Assembly: GCA_000173575.1 (NCBI GenBank)
Contig: ABYL01000073.1
Coordinates: 1 to 34,571 of the forward strand
Reading direction: 5' to 3'
DNA from: Burkholderia sp. H160
GTDB lineage: Bacteria; Pseudomonadota; Gammaproteobacteria; Burkholderiales; Burkholderiaceae
DNA length: 34,571 nucleotides
In this document: positions 1-8,022 of the stretch, in pieces
How positions within the stretch are numbered: position 1 is the first letter of the stretch
Layout: every line of letters begins with the position of its first letter
Program-made: the position numbers and the translations under genes
The notes under the pieces: generated by a model
What the model saw: the letters and a program-made list of their open reading frames with translations, nothing else
The model's database searches: none
What the model was told of the DNA's origin: nothing

Positions 1-369
1 CATCCATTCATCGAACCCGGTCGTCCGGCTCGCGATGTAATCCTTGTCGTACAGCCCTTCCGTCACCCACACATACATGATGGCGGTGGCGAGCGCCGCG
101 TCCGTTTGCGGTCGGACTGGAATCCATCGGCCGCCCAGCAACTGGGCAGTCGGATTGCAGTGCGGATCGATATGGACGAACTCGATGCCCAGTTCCTTGG
201 CCCACAGACGCCTCGGTGTACCTTCGAACCCGGCGTAGGCGCCATTTGTGCTTTCCGGGTCGCTGGACCAGAAAACGATCATTTCGGCTTCCTTCAGGCA
301 ATCCTCGATTCCGCCATAGCCGGAGGGACCCTTCACGCTCTCTTCAACCGCCCCGCCTACCTCCGTCAA
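1..369 (-). pseudogene. Molybdopterin oxidoreductase fragment, 5' truncated, runs off left edge
   Basis: An open frame of 123 codons on the minus strand reads into the left edge. It contains segments typical of the molybdopterin-binding core of the DMSO-reductase superfamily: VFWSSDPESTNGAY, then RLWAKELGIEFVHIDPHCN, then GGRWIPVRPQTDAALATAI. These enzymes bind bis-MGD and carry out oxo-transfer or hydroxylation reactions on varied substrates. An in-frame TAG at 372-370 closes the frame on its 5' side. The N-terminal part of about 150 or more residues expected in the family, which carries the signal and the first cofactor-binding segment, is replaced by an unrelated secreted-protein gene. This is therefore seen as a remnant. 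The 3' part lies outside the window, so the C-terminus cannot be judged. The substrate class cannot be assigned from this piece. Confidence 0.72.
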
Positions 370-776
370 CTATTTCCTGATCTGTCTTCTTCCGCGGCAT
401 GCGTTGTCGCTCGCAACACAGCACTATCGCCGATATGGAACCGCTTGCCAGCCGGCGAAACAAATGAAACCGGTCTGATGAACTCGGTGCCGTCCGGCTG
501 CACGCATGCCGAATACCTGACGACCGCTACCCATTCGTATATTTTCCCGCCGCGCGGCATCGCCTTGATCTGTTCAACCAGCCCGCGGGGCTCCCGCGGC
601 CTCTCCCAAAGGTCGCCGTAGTAGCGACATTTCTGATCAACCGACGCCAGTACCATGAAACCTCCGTTCGAGTCTATTGACGGAGCGCCCACGACTGTTG
701 TCTCGATTGACGCGTCGGACGCCGCATTGGCATGGACGATTATCGGCAAGAGCAGGACGGCAAGTGACCTCTTCAT
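366..776 (-). CDS. Small exported protein of unknown function
   Basis: 136 residues. The N-terminus MKRSLAVLLLPIIVHANA is a clear Sec signal peptide with cleavage likely after ANA, so the mature protein of about 118 residues should be periplasmic or secreted. GAGG lies a few bases upstream of the ATG. The mature part has two cysteines (one in QKCRYYG, one in YSACVQ) that could form a disulfide, and no domain I recognise. The stop overlaps the 5' end of the oxidoreductase remnant, so the gene sits exactly at a recombination junction and its last residues may come from the joined sequence. The function is unknown. Confidence 0.6.
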   Translation of the reverse strand: MKRSLAVLLLPIIVHANAASDASIETTVVGAPSIDSNGGFMVLASVDQKCRYYGDLWERPREPRGLVEQIKAMPRGGKIYEWVAVVRYSACVQPDGTEFIRPVSFVSPAGKRFHIGDSAVLRATTHAAEEDRSGNS

Positions 777-835
777 TGAGACCTCAAACTTGAGTATTGC
801 ATCTGTTCTCAGGCGACCACGTGAGCCGATGAAAT

Positions 836-1018
836 TCAGTGCAACCGATCGCTATTCAGTGCAAGCAGGCGCTCCAGTTCCAGCAGCGCCTCGCCAAGCA
901 GGTCAATGGCGCCGTTGGGCGTAGACGCGGTAGCAGCACTGCGAAGCGCTGCCTGTACGATCTGATGAGCGCTTTCTGGTTTTGCTTTACCGATCCTCGC
1001 GATGAAATGCTTTTCCAT
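836..1018 (-). CDS. Small conserved-looking hypothetical protein, 60 aa
   Basis: The ATG at 1018 was chosen because AAGGAG lies six bases upstream, an excellent ribosome site. Upstream in-frame codons lack one. The product has a basic N-terminus (MEKHFIARIGKAKPES) followed by an alternating Ala/Leu-rich segment ending in LLGEALLELERLLALNS, predicted to be mostly helical and possibly dimerising. There is no signal peptide, so it is likely cytosolic. I do not recognise a family. It stands alone, 59 bp upstream of the next minus-strand gene. Confidence 0.55.
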   Translation of the reverse strand: MEKHFIARIGKAKPESAHQIVQAALRSAATASTPNGAIDLLGEALLELERLLALNSDRLH

Positions 1019-1388
1019 AAGTACTCCTTCTCGGGGCAAAAAGATCCGACACCTGATGAATGAGGTGACGGCCGAAAGTATATGCGCCGCAAACGTTGAA
1101 TCGCCGGTCGCAATTGTTTGTTTCCATCTCGTCAACGCCCGGGCATAGCGCCGCCCTGCCCGCCGGGGGGCCGTATCCGGCAAAGCACGAAAAACGGCGG
1201 GCTTATTCGCGCAAGCTCGTAACGTTGCGCGTGCGGGAACTATTCGTTGCTGCGCAGTTGCTTGTAAGTGGTTAGTGATTCGATAGACTTTCGCTCAACG
1301 AACTGGCAACCGGACACTGTACTGCGCCAGCACGTTATTTCAGAAATCCGCGTCCTTTTGTATCCGACGCTCTAGTGGAGATAGCAAC
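1019..1388. other. Intergenic region without a recognisable gene
   Basis: About 370 bp between divergent genes at 1018 (minus) and 1389 (plus). It must contain both promoters, but I see no box pair good enough to call. Open frames here are short and lack ribosome sites. Confidence 0.5.
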
Positions 1389-1700
1389 ATGGCAAAGGCA
1401 AGGAAGTTGATCCCGGGTACCGTTCTCGCGTCTGTGCTATCCGTACCGGCTGTCTCATTCGCCTACAGCACCAGCCCGCTAATGAGCCAACAACTGCGCG
1501 TTCCGGTTCGGCACGAGGGTGCAAGCTACCTGGACAGAACAACCGCCGCCGCAGGTTATCCGATGGACTTTGCGTGTGCGAAGGCGCGGATACAGGCACA
1601 ACAACAGGCATTTGATCAATATGGCGGCGCGAAAAGTTCGTCCGCAAAGCGTTCGTCAGTGCAACTCGCTTCCGGCGAGGGCGCAATATCGGATATTTGA
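1389..1700 (+). CDS. Small exported protein, divergent DUF4148-like
   Basis: 103 residues. GGAG lies upstream of the ATG with good spacing. The signal peptide (KLIPGTVLASVLSVPAVSFA) is cleaved near FAYS. The segment AAGYPMDFACAKARIQAQQQ followed by YGG and a Ser-rich tail resembles the C-terminal pattern of DUF4148 proteins (NYPADIQAAEARVAAQ then YGG and Ser/Gly). These are small periplasmic proteins present in many copies in Burkholderiaceae, with no settled function. The match is partial, so the family call is an inference. It is followed 81 bp later by another small exported protein on the same strand. Confidence 0.6.
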   Translation: MAKARKLIPGTVLASVLSVPAVSFAYSTSPLMSQQLRVPVRHEGASYLDRTTAAAGYPMDFACAKARIQAQQQAFDQYGGAKSSSAKRSSVQLASGEGAISDI

Positions 1701-1781
1701 AGTTAGCGGCGCCACGCGTCAGGTGGCCAGTTTCGCAGCCCCCCATGCCATCGTGATTCCCCAAAAAACCAGGAAATGACA

Positions 1782-2069
1782 ATGAAACAACTCTATTTGG
1801 CAACGTTCGTTATCCTTAGCAGCACATCAGTGTTCGCTCAAAGCGTAACGACGCAGCAGCTTTCGTCCCAGCAGCTTCCCTCACAGCAGGTTTTGTCACA
1901 ACAGCTTTCGTCGCAGCAGCCTTCGTCGCAGCAACTGGCGCAGGCAACCTCTCAGGCCCAGAGCCAACTGTCGGCGCAACTGCCGACGCAGCTTTCGTCA
2001 CAATTGCCGGCACAGCTGCCTCAACTGCCCACGCGCCCCTCATCACCGCTTCCGCCATTCCCGCAATAA
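1782..2069 (+). CDS. Exported Gln/Ser-rich repeat protein
   Basis: 95 residues from the ATG at 1782, chosen because AGGA is correctly spaced for it and too close for the ATG at 1776. The signal peptide (KQLYLATFVILSSTSVFAQ) is followed by five SQQ-based pentapeptide repeats of the form Q-Q-[LVP]-[SPL]-S and a tail rich in Gln, Leu and Pro. There is no catalytic or binding motif. The mature chain is low complexity and probably unstructured, suggesting a surface or periplasmic linker. The repeat could also be a slippage-prone tract that varies between strains. The function is unknown. Confidence 0.55.
   Translation: MKQLYLATFVILSSTSVFAQSVTTQQLSSQQLPSQQVLSQQLSSQQPSSQQLAQATSQAQSQLSAQLPTQLSSQLPAQLPQLPTRPSSPLPPFPQ
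1854..1928 (+). repeat. Five tandem 15-bp coding repeats
   Basis: Five consecutive 15-bp units based on CAGCAGCTTTCGTCG begin at 1854, 1869, 1884, 1899 and 1914, inside the Gln/Ser-rich exported protein. Each encodes one pentapeptide. A decayed continuation extends to about 2010. The units differ at a few positions, so this is an old rather than a freshly expanded array. Confidence 0.8.
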
Positions 2070-2420
2070 AAGGGATAGAAGCTGCCTGCGGCCGCGAAGT
2101 CCTGCGCGAATCCGCACGACACTCGCGGCCGCTATCTGTATCGGAGTTGTCATTTTTGCCGCGCTTCCTGCCGATAACCGGCGCAGCGAACGGGCACGGC
2201 AACGCGGCGGCGACTCTATTACCGGGCGTAGCGCCCACGAATAGCCGTCGCATTTCCGTCAACATTTTTTCCATTGTCATCATTTATGATATAGTTATCA
2301 ATATCTACGTCGGACGGCGAACGTCTCTTCCGCTACAGGCATCGGCATATCGATGGATGGCGCCTGCTGCACCATCGGGCAGGCAATGACGTTTTTGGCG
2401 TCTCTTTCCCTTCCCGAGCC
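2070..2420. other. Intergenic region before the MscS-type channel gene
   Basis: About 350 bp with no convincing gene. Two copies of the palindrome GCGGCCGC (about 2090 and 2127) flank a short stretch. An AT-rich patch at 2270-2310 (ATTTATGATATAGTTATC region) is the likely promoter zone for the downstream gene. Confidence 0.4.
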
Positions 2421-4961
2421 ATGCGACAAGTACTTCTGGTCACGTTCCGCCTCATCGTCCTTGCATTGACTGGGCTCCTTCCGACCCTTGCATGCTCGAC
2501 TGCCACTTCGCCTACCGGCGCGGACGGTGGCTACTTTCTGCCCGTCGCTGGCGCCGGTTCCGACGCGGCGGAAGCACTCAACGCGCTTCAGGCAAGGGAA
2601 GACGCCATCAGGCAGCGCGCATCGACGGCAACCGGTGATGCCGAACTGATAGAACTAGGCTCGCTGAGCCGGCGCATCGCCTACGACGTCGACAGACTGC
2701 TTGCAGCCTCGCTGCAGCCTGAACTCGGCAAGACGCAGGCGCAGCTCGATGTGCTGGGAGCGGCGCCCGTTGCCGGCCCAAGTTCGGAGACACCCGCCGT
2801 CGCCCGGCAACGCGACGCCCTCACGGCGCAGCAAGCGCGGCTTGATGCCGAGGTCAGCCAGGCGGAAGGCATCAAAGGCGAACTGGTCAATTTCGACGCA
2901 CAGATTGCGCGATTGCTTCATGCACATCTGAAAGACCAACTCGCGCTTCGCACCGACAGCATTCTGAGCGCTGCGTTCTGGGCACCCATGGTTCACCCGG
3001 AAGCGGCTGACTACAAGAATCTGCGAGCGTTTGGCGAACAGGTCGAAAAACAGATGCAATCGATGTGGCAACCAGGTCGCCGCATCACGACCACGCTTCT
3101 CCTGCTGATCGCGCTGGCCTGCGCAACAGTCGGTGCGCTCATTCTTGAACGAATGGCAGGATCGGTTTGCCTTCGGCGTTTGCCCGAAGGACGGCTGCGG
3201 CGCAGTGCCTTCGCGATATCGACTGTGTTTGCGACGCTGGCAACCACGATGGTCGCGATACACCTGGTCAGCCTGGCCATTGTCAATCAACAAAGCTTGT
3301 CGCCGGCCCTTCAAACCTTCACGGACGAGCTTGTCAAACACATCGTCAATTGTGCGCTGGTCCTCGCGCTTGGCAGGGCGTTCCTGTGTACCGAGCATCC
3401 AACCTGGCGCCTCCCTGCTATCGCTGATCCGGTTGCGCACGCGCTTCGATCCTTTCCGCGGACGTTGGCCGCGCTCCTGCTGTTTTCAGGGGCGATAGAG
3501 CAGATCAATAGAGCCGTCTACACTAGTCTCCAACTCACGATTTTCACTCGCGGTCTCGTCGCGTTGATCGTCGCGTTGACCATCGGCGCTTCGTTGATTC
3601 ATGCGAACCGGGTACGCACCGCACTCGCCGCAGCCGGAAATTCACCTGAAGGTCGTTCGACACTTGCGGGTCTGATTCATGCTGCCGTCTGCGTCGTCGT
3701 AGTGGGTGCTCTCGCTGCACTACTCTGCGGGTACATTTCCGTTGCGCGCTTCCTGACCTACGAACTCGTCTGGTTCGACATCGTCCTGTGCAGTCTCTAT
3801 TTTCTCGTGATGCTCACGCGTGATATGTGCGAAAGCGTCTTTTCGCCGGCACATGCAAGCGGCAATACGATCAAGCATCTCTTTGGCCTCCAGAATGCCC
3901 ATCTCGCCCAGATTTCGACGCTGATTACCGGGGTTTGCCGAAGTGCGCTCATCGTCGCTGCAGTCATTGCGCTGCTCACAGGCGGTCTCGGAACAACGCC
4001 CGCCGATCTCATCGACAGCATTCTCGAGGTGCTAGGCGGCGACCGGCTGCGTGCGCTCAATATCGTCCCCGCTCATATCTTCAGCGCCCTGCTCACATCC
4101 GGCGTCGGACTGTATCTGGTGCGGTCCGTGCGCAAATGGTTCGACAGGGAGTTGTTGCCGAAGACAGACATGAGTCCCGGCATGCGCGCGTCGCTGCTGA
4201 CGCTGTTTGCAAACATTGGCTACGCACTCGTCGTACTGCAGACCTTGTCTGTGCTAGGAGTCAGATGGCACAACCTTGCGTGGATAGTCAGTGCTTTGTC
4301 AGTGGGAATCGGTTTCGGTCTGCAGGAGATCGTGAAGAACTTTATCTCCGGACTCATCCTGCTCGCGGAACGGCCCGTGAAGGTGGGCGACATGATCAGT
4401 ATCGCCGGCATTGAGGGGGACATACGGCGCATTAGCGTGCGTGCCACCCAGATCCAGCTTGCAGACAAGTCAACCGTGATCGTGCCGAACTCACAACTCA
4501 TATCCCAGAACGTGCGCAACGTTACGATGGGAAACAGCACACAAGGTATCGCCTCCCTGGTGCTCACATTCTCGCTGGACGTCGATCCGGAGCGCGTTCG
4601 CGACATTCTTCTCGATGCCTTCAGTGATCACCTTTCGGTTCTGGCGCATCCGGCGCCGTCCGTCATGTTCAGTCAGCTGACGCCCGACGGCATCACGCTC
4701 ACGGTCACGGGACATGTCAGGAGTCCCAGGATCGCCGCCGACACCCGAAGCGAACTCCTGTTCGACATCCTGAAGCGGCTACGTGCCGCCGAGATCCCGT
4801 TGTCGAACCCACGAACGGTTTTGATCCATGCCCCGCACGGTTCGCTTCCCAATGCGCAAGGGGCCGTTTCGGGCGGACCGCCCCGTAGCGGTTTTTCATT
4901 TGCCGGCGCAACCAGCGTATCGGAGAACGCCCGGAATACTGCGGGCAGCGTCGAGGTGTAG
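2421..4961 (+). CDS. Large mechanosensitive channel of the MscS family
   Basis: 846 residues, far longer than minimal MscS (about 290), as in KefA/YbdG-type proteins. A signal peptide (about 1-25) is followed by a periplasmic helical region (about 50-215) rich in AREDAIRQR and QARLDAEVSQAE heptads, similar to DUF3772 sensors. Many transmembrane helices run from about 225 to 600. The MscS core has the Gly/Ala-rich pore helix with GIGFGLQEIVKNFISG near residue 630, then ERPVKVGDMISI of the beta domain, and VPNSQLISQNVRN. This family releases osmolytes on hypo-osmotic shock, with the pore in the inner membrane. The C-terminal 45 residues are low complexity. The ribosome site is weak (GAGCC before the ATG). 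It stands alone on its strand. Confidence 0.9.
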   Translation: MRQVLLVTFRLIVLALTGLLPTLACSTATSPTGADGGYFLPVAGAGSDAAEALNALQAREDAIRQRASTATGDAELIELGSLSRRIAYDVDRLLAASLQPELGKTQAQLDVLGAAPVAGPSSETPAVARQRDALTAQQARLDAEVSQAEGIKGELVNFDAQIARLLHAHLKDQLALRTDSILSAAFWAPMVHPEAADYKNLRAFGEQVEKQMQSMWQPGRRITTTLLLLIALACATVGALILERMAGSVCLRRLPEGRLRRSAFAISTVFATLATTMVAIHLVSLAIVNQQSLSPALQTFTDELVKHIVNCALVLALGRAFLCTEHPTWRLPAIADPVAHALRSFPRTLAALLLFSGAIEQINRAVYTSLQLTIFTRGLVALIVALTIGASLIHANRVRTALAAAGNSPEGRSTLAGLIHAAVCVVVVGALAALLCGYISVARFLTYELVWFDIVLCSLYFLVMLTRDMCESVFSPAHASGNTIKHLFGLQNAHLAQISTLITGVCRSALIVAAVIALLTGGLGTTPADLIDSILEVLGGDRLRALNIVPAHIFSALLTSGVGLYLVRSVRKWFDRELLPKTDMSPGMRASLLTLFANIGYALVVLQTLSVLGVRWHNLAWIVSALSVGIGFGLQEIVKNFISGLILLAERPVKVGDMISIAGIEGDIRRISVRATQIQLADKSTVIVPNSQLISQNVRNVTMGNSTQGIASLVLTFSLDVDPERVRDILLDAFSDHLSVLAHPAPSVMFSQLTPDGITLTVTGHVRSPRIAADTRSELLFDILKRLRAAEIPLSNPRTVLIHAPHGSLPNAQGAVSGGPPRSGFSFAGATSVSENARNTAGSVEV

Positions 4962-5219
4962 CGCGGGTCTTGCGCGGATTTTCCTCGTCGCCGCGCAGCG
5001 CCAGTCTTTGGGCTACAGAGCTGCAATGACGGCTCACGCAGTAACTGGCAACGAACGTTGCGCACGCGGAAACACTGTATTTGTGCAAGTAGTTTGTAAT
5101 ACCCGGATAAGAAGATTACGAACTTCGAGGCCACGGGCAGATAGATTCTCAAATTCGCCCGGGTCGCTTTCTGGATAACCCGCGTCGCTGTTTCTGACGC
5201 CCGAGATTGCAAGTTCATC

Positions 5220-5534
5220 ATGGCCAACGCGTTCATGCCCGTTCTCACTGTCGTGTCGGTTCTCACTCTTCCCACTGACCAATCCAATAAGGACAACGAT
5301 CCTTTTGCGCGTGAACTGGCGCGCAAAGCCATCGTTCAACTGCAGCAAGCGGACCATGAACGCATCGATGGTGATGCACGCAATCCTGCGGACATTCACG
5401 TGACTTTGGCGAGCTTGGCAGCTCGACAGCAGGCGTTCAGCGGCACCAGCACTGCGAAATTCGATTTATCGACTTCCGGCGCAACGACCGCGTCGCGCCT
5501 GGCGTCGTATCGTTCGATTTATCGGCAAAGCTGA
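5220..5534 (+). CDS. Small DUF4148-like protein, probably exported
   Basis: 104 residues. The N-terminus MANAFMPVLTVVSVLTL is hydrophobic and may be a signal sequence, although its n-region lacks positive charge. The stretch RELARKAIVQLQQADHERIDGDARNPADIHVTLASLAARQQ parallels the DUF4148 pattern (R.EL.QLE.AGY...D..YPADIQ.AEARVAA) and is followed by a Ser/Thr/Gly-rich tail, as in that family. No good Shine-Dalgarno precedes this ATG, so the true start may differ. The protein looks like a diverged paralogue of the gene at 1389. Confidence 0.5.
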   Translation: MANAFMPVLTVVSVLTLPTDQSNKDNDPFARELARKAIVQLQQADHERIDGDARNPADIHVTLASLAARQQAFSGTSTAKFDLSTSGATTASRLASYRSIYRQS

Positions 5535-5711
5535 TTGGGCGCCAAAGCGCGCTATTGGCAAACCTTTTCCGTCTTATCGCGTCTTGCCTTGATTGACTGG
5601 ATTGCATCGGGACGTCAGGCAGCTCGTGGTCCTTCTCTTTCCTATGTGAGATCGCCAACCGTTGTGCGCCGGATCTCAACCAAGCCTGCTTTATTGAATA
5701 GGAGAACTGAT

Positions 5712-6041
5712 GTGCGACTTAAGATAGTTGTGCAGTTGCTGGCGACTATCGCCGCATGCGTGTTCGGTAGTGCGCAAGCGCATTCGGGCGTCGGGGTCAT
5801 GGTAGGGGTTCCGCCCCCGGTCATGATGGCACCCCCGCCAATGTTCTACGCTGAGCCACTCTCCGTCGTCGTCCAGTCGATCCAGCCAATTCCGACGGCC
5901 GTCTATGTCGAAAAAGCGCAGACAAGTCCGGCGGTTGGCAACTGGTGGTATTGCCCGGCCACAAAAAAATATTACCCGTACGTCAAGAGTTGTTCGAGCG
6001 GTTGGGTGGAAGTGCCCGCGAGACCAACCGGGATGAAATGA
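5712..6041 (+). CDS. Small exported protein with WYC...YYPYV...C motif
   Basis: 109 residues from a GTG start, chosen because AGGAG lies seven bases upstream. An ATG two bases earlier is out of frame. The signal peptide (VRLKIVVQLLATIAACVFGSAQA) leads to a Pro/Met-rich segment. The C-terminal module NWWYCPATKKYYPYVKSCSS ends in GWVEVP, an aromatic motif with two cysteines seen in small envelope proteins of beta- and gammaproteobacteria that often sit next to glycine-zipper lipoproteins. That is the case here: the next gene starts 1 bp after this stop, so the two are very probably co-translated and act together in the envelope. The biochemical role is unknown. Confidence 0.75.
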   Translation: MRLKIVVQLLATIAACVFGSAQAHSGVGVMVGVPPPVMMAPPPMFYAEPLSVVVQSIQPIPTAVYVEKAQTSPAVGNWWYCPATKKYYPYVKSCSSGWVEVPARPTGMK

Positions 6042-6042
6042 C

Positions 6043-6624
6043 ATGCTTGATAGCGACCTGCTTTTGAGCGCAAAACGGCGCCTATTCATAGTAGCCGCCG
6101 TGATTAGCCAAGCCGGCATCGTCACGCTCGCCGGTTGCGCTTCCACTGCAACGCCGATGAGCCCCACAGTGATGGCGCTGCCCGGCACCGGCAAATCGTT
6201 CGAACAATTCCGCAGCGATGAAGCGATGTGCCAGCAATTCGCTTCCCGGCAGACAGGCGGCGCCAGCACTCAATCGACCGCGTCAAGCAGCGCGCTAGGT
6301 GGCACGGCAATCGGCACCGCGCTTGGGGCTGCCGCTGGCGCAGCGTTCAACGGCCGCCGTGGCGCAGCGGTAGGTGCAGGCATGGGCTTGCTCGGTGGCA
6401 GCTTGATCGGTGCCGGGATGGCACATAGTTCTGCCACCAGCCTCCAACTTCGCTATGACCAGGCGTACGTTCAATGCATGTACGCAAATGGCGAGCGTGT
6501 GCCAGTTCCGGGCGGCGCAGCCGCTGCATCGCAGACTCGCGACGAAGCACCGGCGCCTCGGCCGCCCTTCCAGACGCCACCTCCGCCGGCATTCAACACG
6601 CCCCCGCCACCGGGTTACTTGTGA
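6043..6624 (+). CDS. Glycine-zipper lipoprotein
   Basis: 193 residues. The N-terminal segment ends in the lipobox LAGC (residues 29-32), so the protein is lipid-anchored. It has a Gly/Ala-rich zipper (ALGGTAIGTALGAAAGAAF, then GAAVGAGMGLLGGSLIGAGM) able to pack as membrane-inserted helices, as in the YMGG-like and Rick17kDa families. A conserved segment follows (LRYDQAYVQCMYANGERVP), where the YxQCM core is typical of these lipoproteins, and then a Pro-rich tail. It forms a two-gene unit with the upstream exported protein. It is probably an outer-membrane structural protein. There is no enzymatic motif. Confidence 0.8.
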   Translation: MLDSDLLLSAKRRLFIVAAVISQAGIVTLAGCASTATPMSPTVMALPGTGKSFEQFRSDEAMCQQFASRQTGGASTQSTASSSALGGTAIGTALGAAAGAAFNGRRGAAVGAGMGLLGGSLIGAGMAHSSATSLQLRYDQAYVQCMYANGERVPVPGGAAAASQTRDEAPAPRPPFQTPPPPAFNTPPPPGYL

Positions 6625-6721
6625 GTGTTCTGCTGCGGTTAGCGGGGTGGCACACGTTCCCTGCCGCGGCACACACCAGCCCTCTTTCCACCCGCCGTCA
6701 CAGCGCTCTTGAGTGCTCACG

Positions 6722-6907
6722 CTAACCAACATCGATCGTGCGGCCCCCGGATGGTTCTGGCTCCGTTTTTGGAATGGTCAACGTGAGTATGCCGTTGTCG
6801 ACCTTTGCCAGGGCGCGGCCGGGGTCGGCGTATTCGGGCATCGGGATCGTGCGCACGAAGCGTCCATGGGCACGCTCCAGCCGGTAGATTCCCCAGAGAA
6901 GGTAATT
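6722..6907 (-). pseudogene. C-terminal fragment of a small heat-shock protein (Hsp20)
   Basis: The minus-strand frame ending at TAG 6724-6722 reads YRLERAHGRFVRTIPMPEYA, then RALAKVDNGILTLTIPKTEP, then GGRTIDVG. This is the C-terminal half of the alpha-crystallin domain plus the I-x-I/V-type tail of Hsp20 chaperones, with LTLTIPK as the beta-8/9 signature. A stop at 6910-6908 closes the frame and similarity fades upstream of about 6890, so the N-terminal region and first half of the crystallin fold are missing. No start codon or ribosome site is apparent. It is a gene remnant. Confidence 0.75.
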
Positions 6908-6984
6908 TCAGTGCTATTTGCATGCAATAGGCATCTAACGAATCGCTCTTTGGGCTTTCCAGTCGTACAGGTTTCCGGACTGGG

Positions 6985-7392
6985 TTGGCGAACACACGCC
7001 CTTCAGCTTTCAGACCACCCAGCGGTTTCGATGCGCCAATAGCAGCTTGGCTACGTCCATTACCCAACAAGAACAACGAAATTCTCGTTTCAATCCCGGA
7101 ACTTGCCCTTCTGGAACTTGCAAGCGCCATCGGCAAGGCGGGTGGTAAAGGACAGACGCTGGAAGAGGCAATGCATCTCGCTGAACTGATGCGTAATCTT
7201 CGCGTTGACGTTTTAACCTCAATCCTCGGTTACTGCATTCGAGTGAAAGTTCTCAAACTTGTGCGAGATTTGGGACGAACTAGCGGACATGCATGGGGCA
7301 ACAATCTTCAGGCGTACGTCGAGATGCGTAGTCCTGGAAAACGATGGTCAAGAAGCGGAAAGGATGGCCGCCGACTTACGCTAAAACCGTAG
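6985..7392 (+). pseudogene. AbiEi-like antitoxin, C-terminal part only
   Basis: The frame from about 7078 encodes IPELALLELASAIGK, then a helical stretch (LEEAMHLAELMRNLRVDVLTSI), then IRVKVLKLVRDLGR and SGHAWG, ending in a Lys/Arg-rich tail. The order matches the C-terminal domain of AbiEi-family antitoxins of type IV toxin-antitoxin systems (PERALLELL, the L-x-G-LTTL helix, S-x-KVKRLFL, GHPW). The winged-helix N-terminus is missing. Upstream frames carry only short, shifted pieces. No nucleotidyltransferase toxin (AbiEii) follows, so the locus is an orphan remnant. The TTG start at 6985 lacks a ribosome site and is nominal. Confidence 0.5.
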
Positions 7393-7497
7393 GATCGGCG
7401 GCTCATTCGATCGGTCAACGCCTGCGGCGACGTCGCTTGGGACGCATCTCCTCACGCCAATTCGCGCACCACACATTTCGCTGCAACGGCCGGAGGC

Positions 7498-7612
7498 AAG
7501 GTGAGCCTTTTCGGGAGATACGAAATTGGTCATCGTCTTATCCTGGAAATCCTCACCGTCCTGGAAGCCCTCACCTTCCTGGAAATCCTCACCATCCTGG
7601 AAGTCCTCACCA
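7498..7612. repeat. Distal iteron array (one direct copy plus four inverted tandem copies)
   Basis: At 7498-7517 the plus strand reads AAGGTGAGCCTTTTCGGGAG, one base away from origin iterons such as that at 17868. From 7541 to 7612 the minus strand has four copies of GGTGAGGRYTTCCAGGAN at an exact 18-bp period (plus-strand units starting 7541, 7559, 7577, 7595), and a decayed fifth follows. Compared with the origin iteron at 18087 (GGTGAGGCTTTTCAGGA) each differs at about two positions. The array therefore looks like RepA binding sites of an alternative type, in opposite orientation to the main field. All three reading frames are low complexity because 18 is a multiple of three, so any protein seen here is an artefact of the repeat. 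Confidence 0.7.
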
Positions 7613-7647
7613 ATCTGGAACAGTTCATCTATCCGCGAAGATTTTGA

Positions 7648-8022
7648 GACGGTGAACGGATGCCAGTTCAGCGGTTCACCGAAGTGAGTTTTGGACATAT
7701 CTCCCGTTCACTCAACCGAAATGGAGACGAACGTGCAGTCGGGTTGAGCTGCCCCAACGTCACGTACGAATCCCCTCTGGAGCCTTATGCGATAAGCAAG
7801 GTCGCAACTTTAATTTCGTATAACGATTTAAAACATGCCGCCGCAAGAAAGAAATTCGCCGAGTTGGTCGCGGTTGGACCGCTGCCCCCCAATCGCACAC
7901 ATCAGCGCCCCGTAAGACAGAGCGAGCAGATTTTCGTAGTGTGAGACGGAAGGTCGCAACTCTATTGTCCGATTTAGGTGATTTCCCAAAAGTCGAATCT
8001 TTTTTGTGCTGCGATTACTCCG
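7648..8022. other. Intergenic region without a confident gene
   Basis: About 375 bp of lower GC than the neighbours. A 94-codon plus-strand frame (7660-7944) starts at an ATG without a ribosome site and shows no motif or signal peptide. I do not annotate it. Confidence 0.4.

Noticed and set aside
7501-7647. A 48-codon frame with GGAGG before a GTG and a regular LEILT-type hydrophobic repeat
   Set aside because: The repeat is 18 bp, so all frames are periodic. The DNA unit matches origin iterons on the other strand and the GTG itself is part of an iteron copy, so the coding appearance is better explained by binding sites.
7381-7698. Minus-strand frame with GEDFQD hexapeptide repeats that might be a multi-core modified peptide precursor
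   Set aside because: It has the same repeat explanation, no ribosome site at proper spacing and no modification or export genes nearby.
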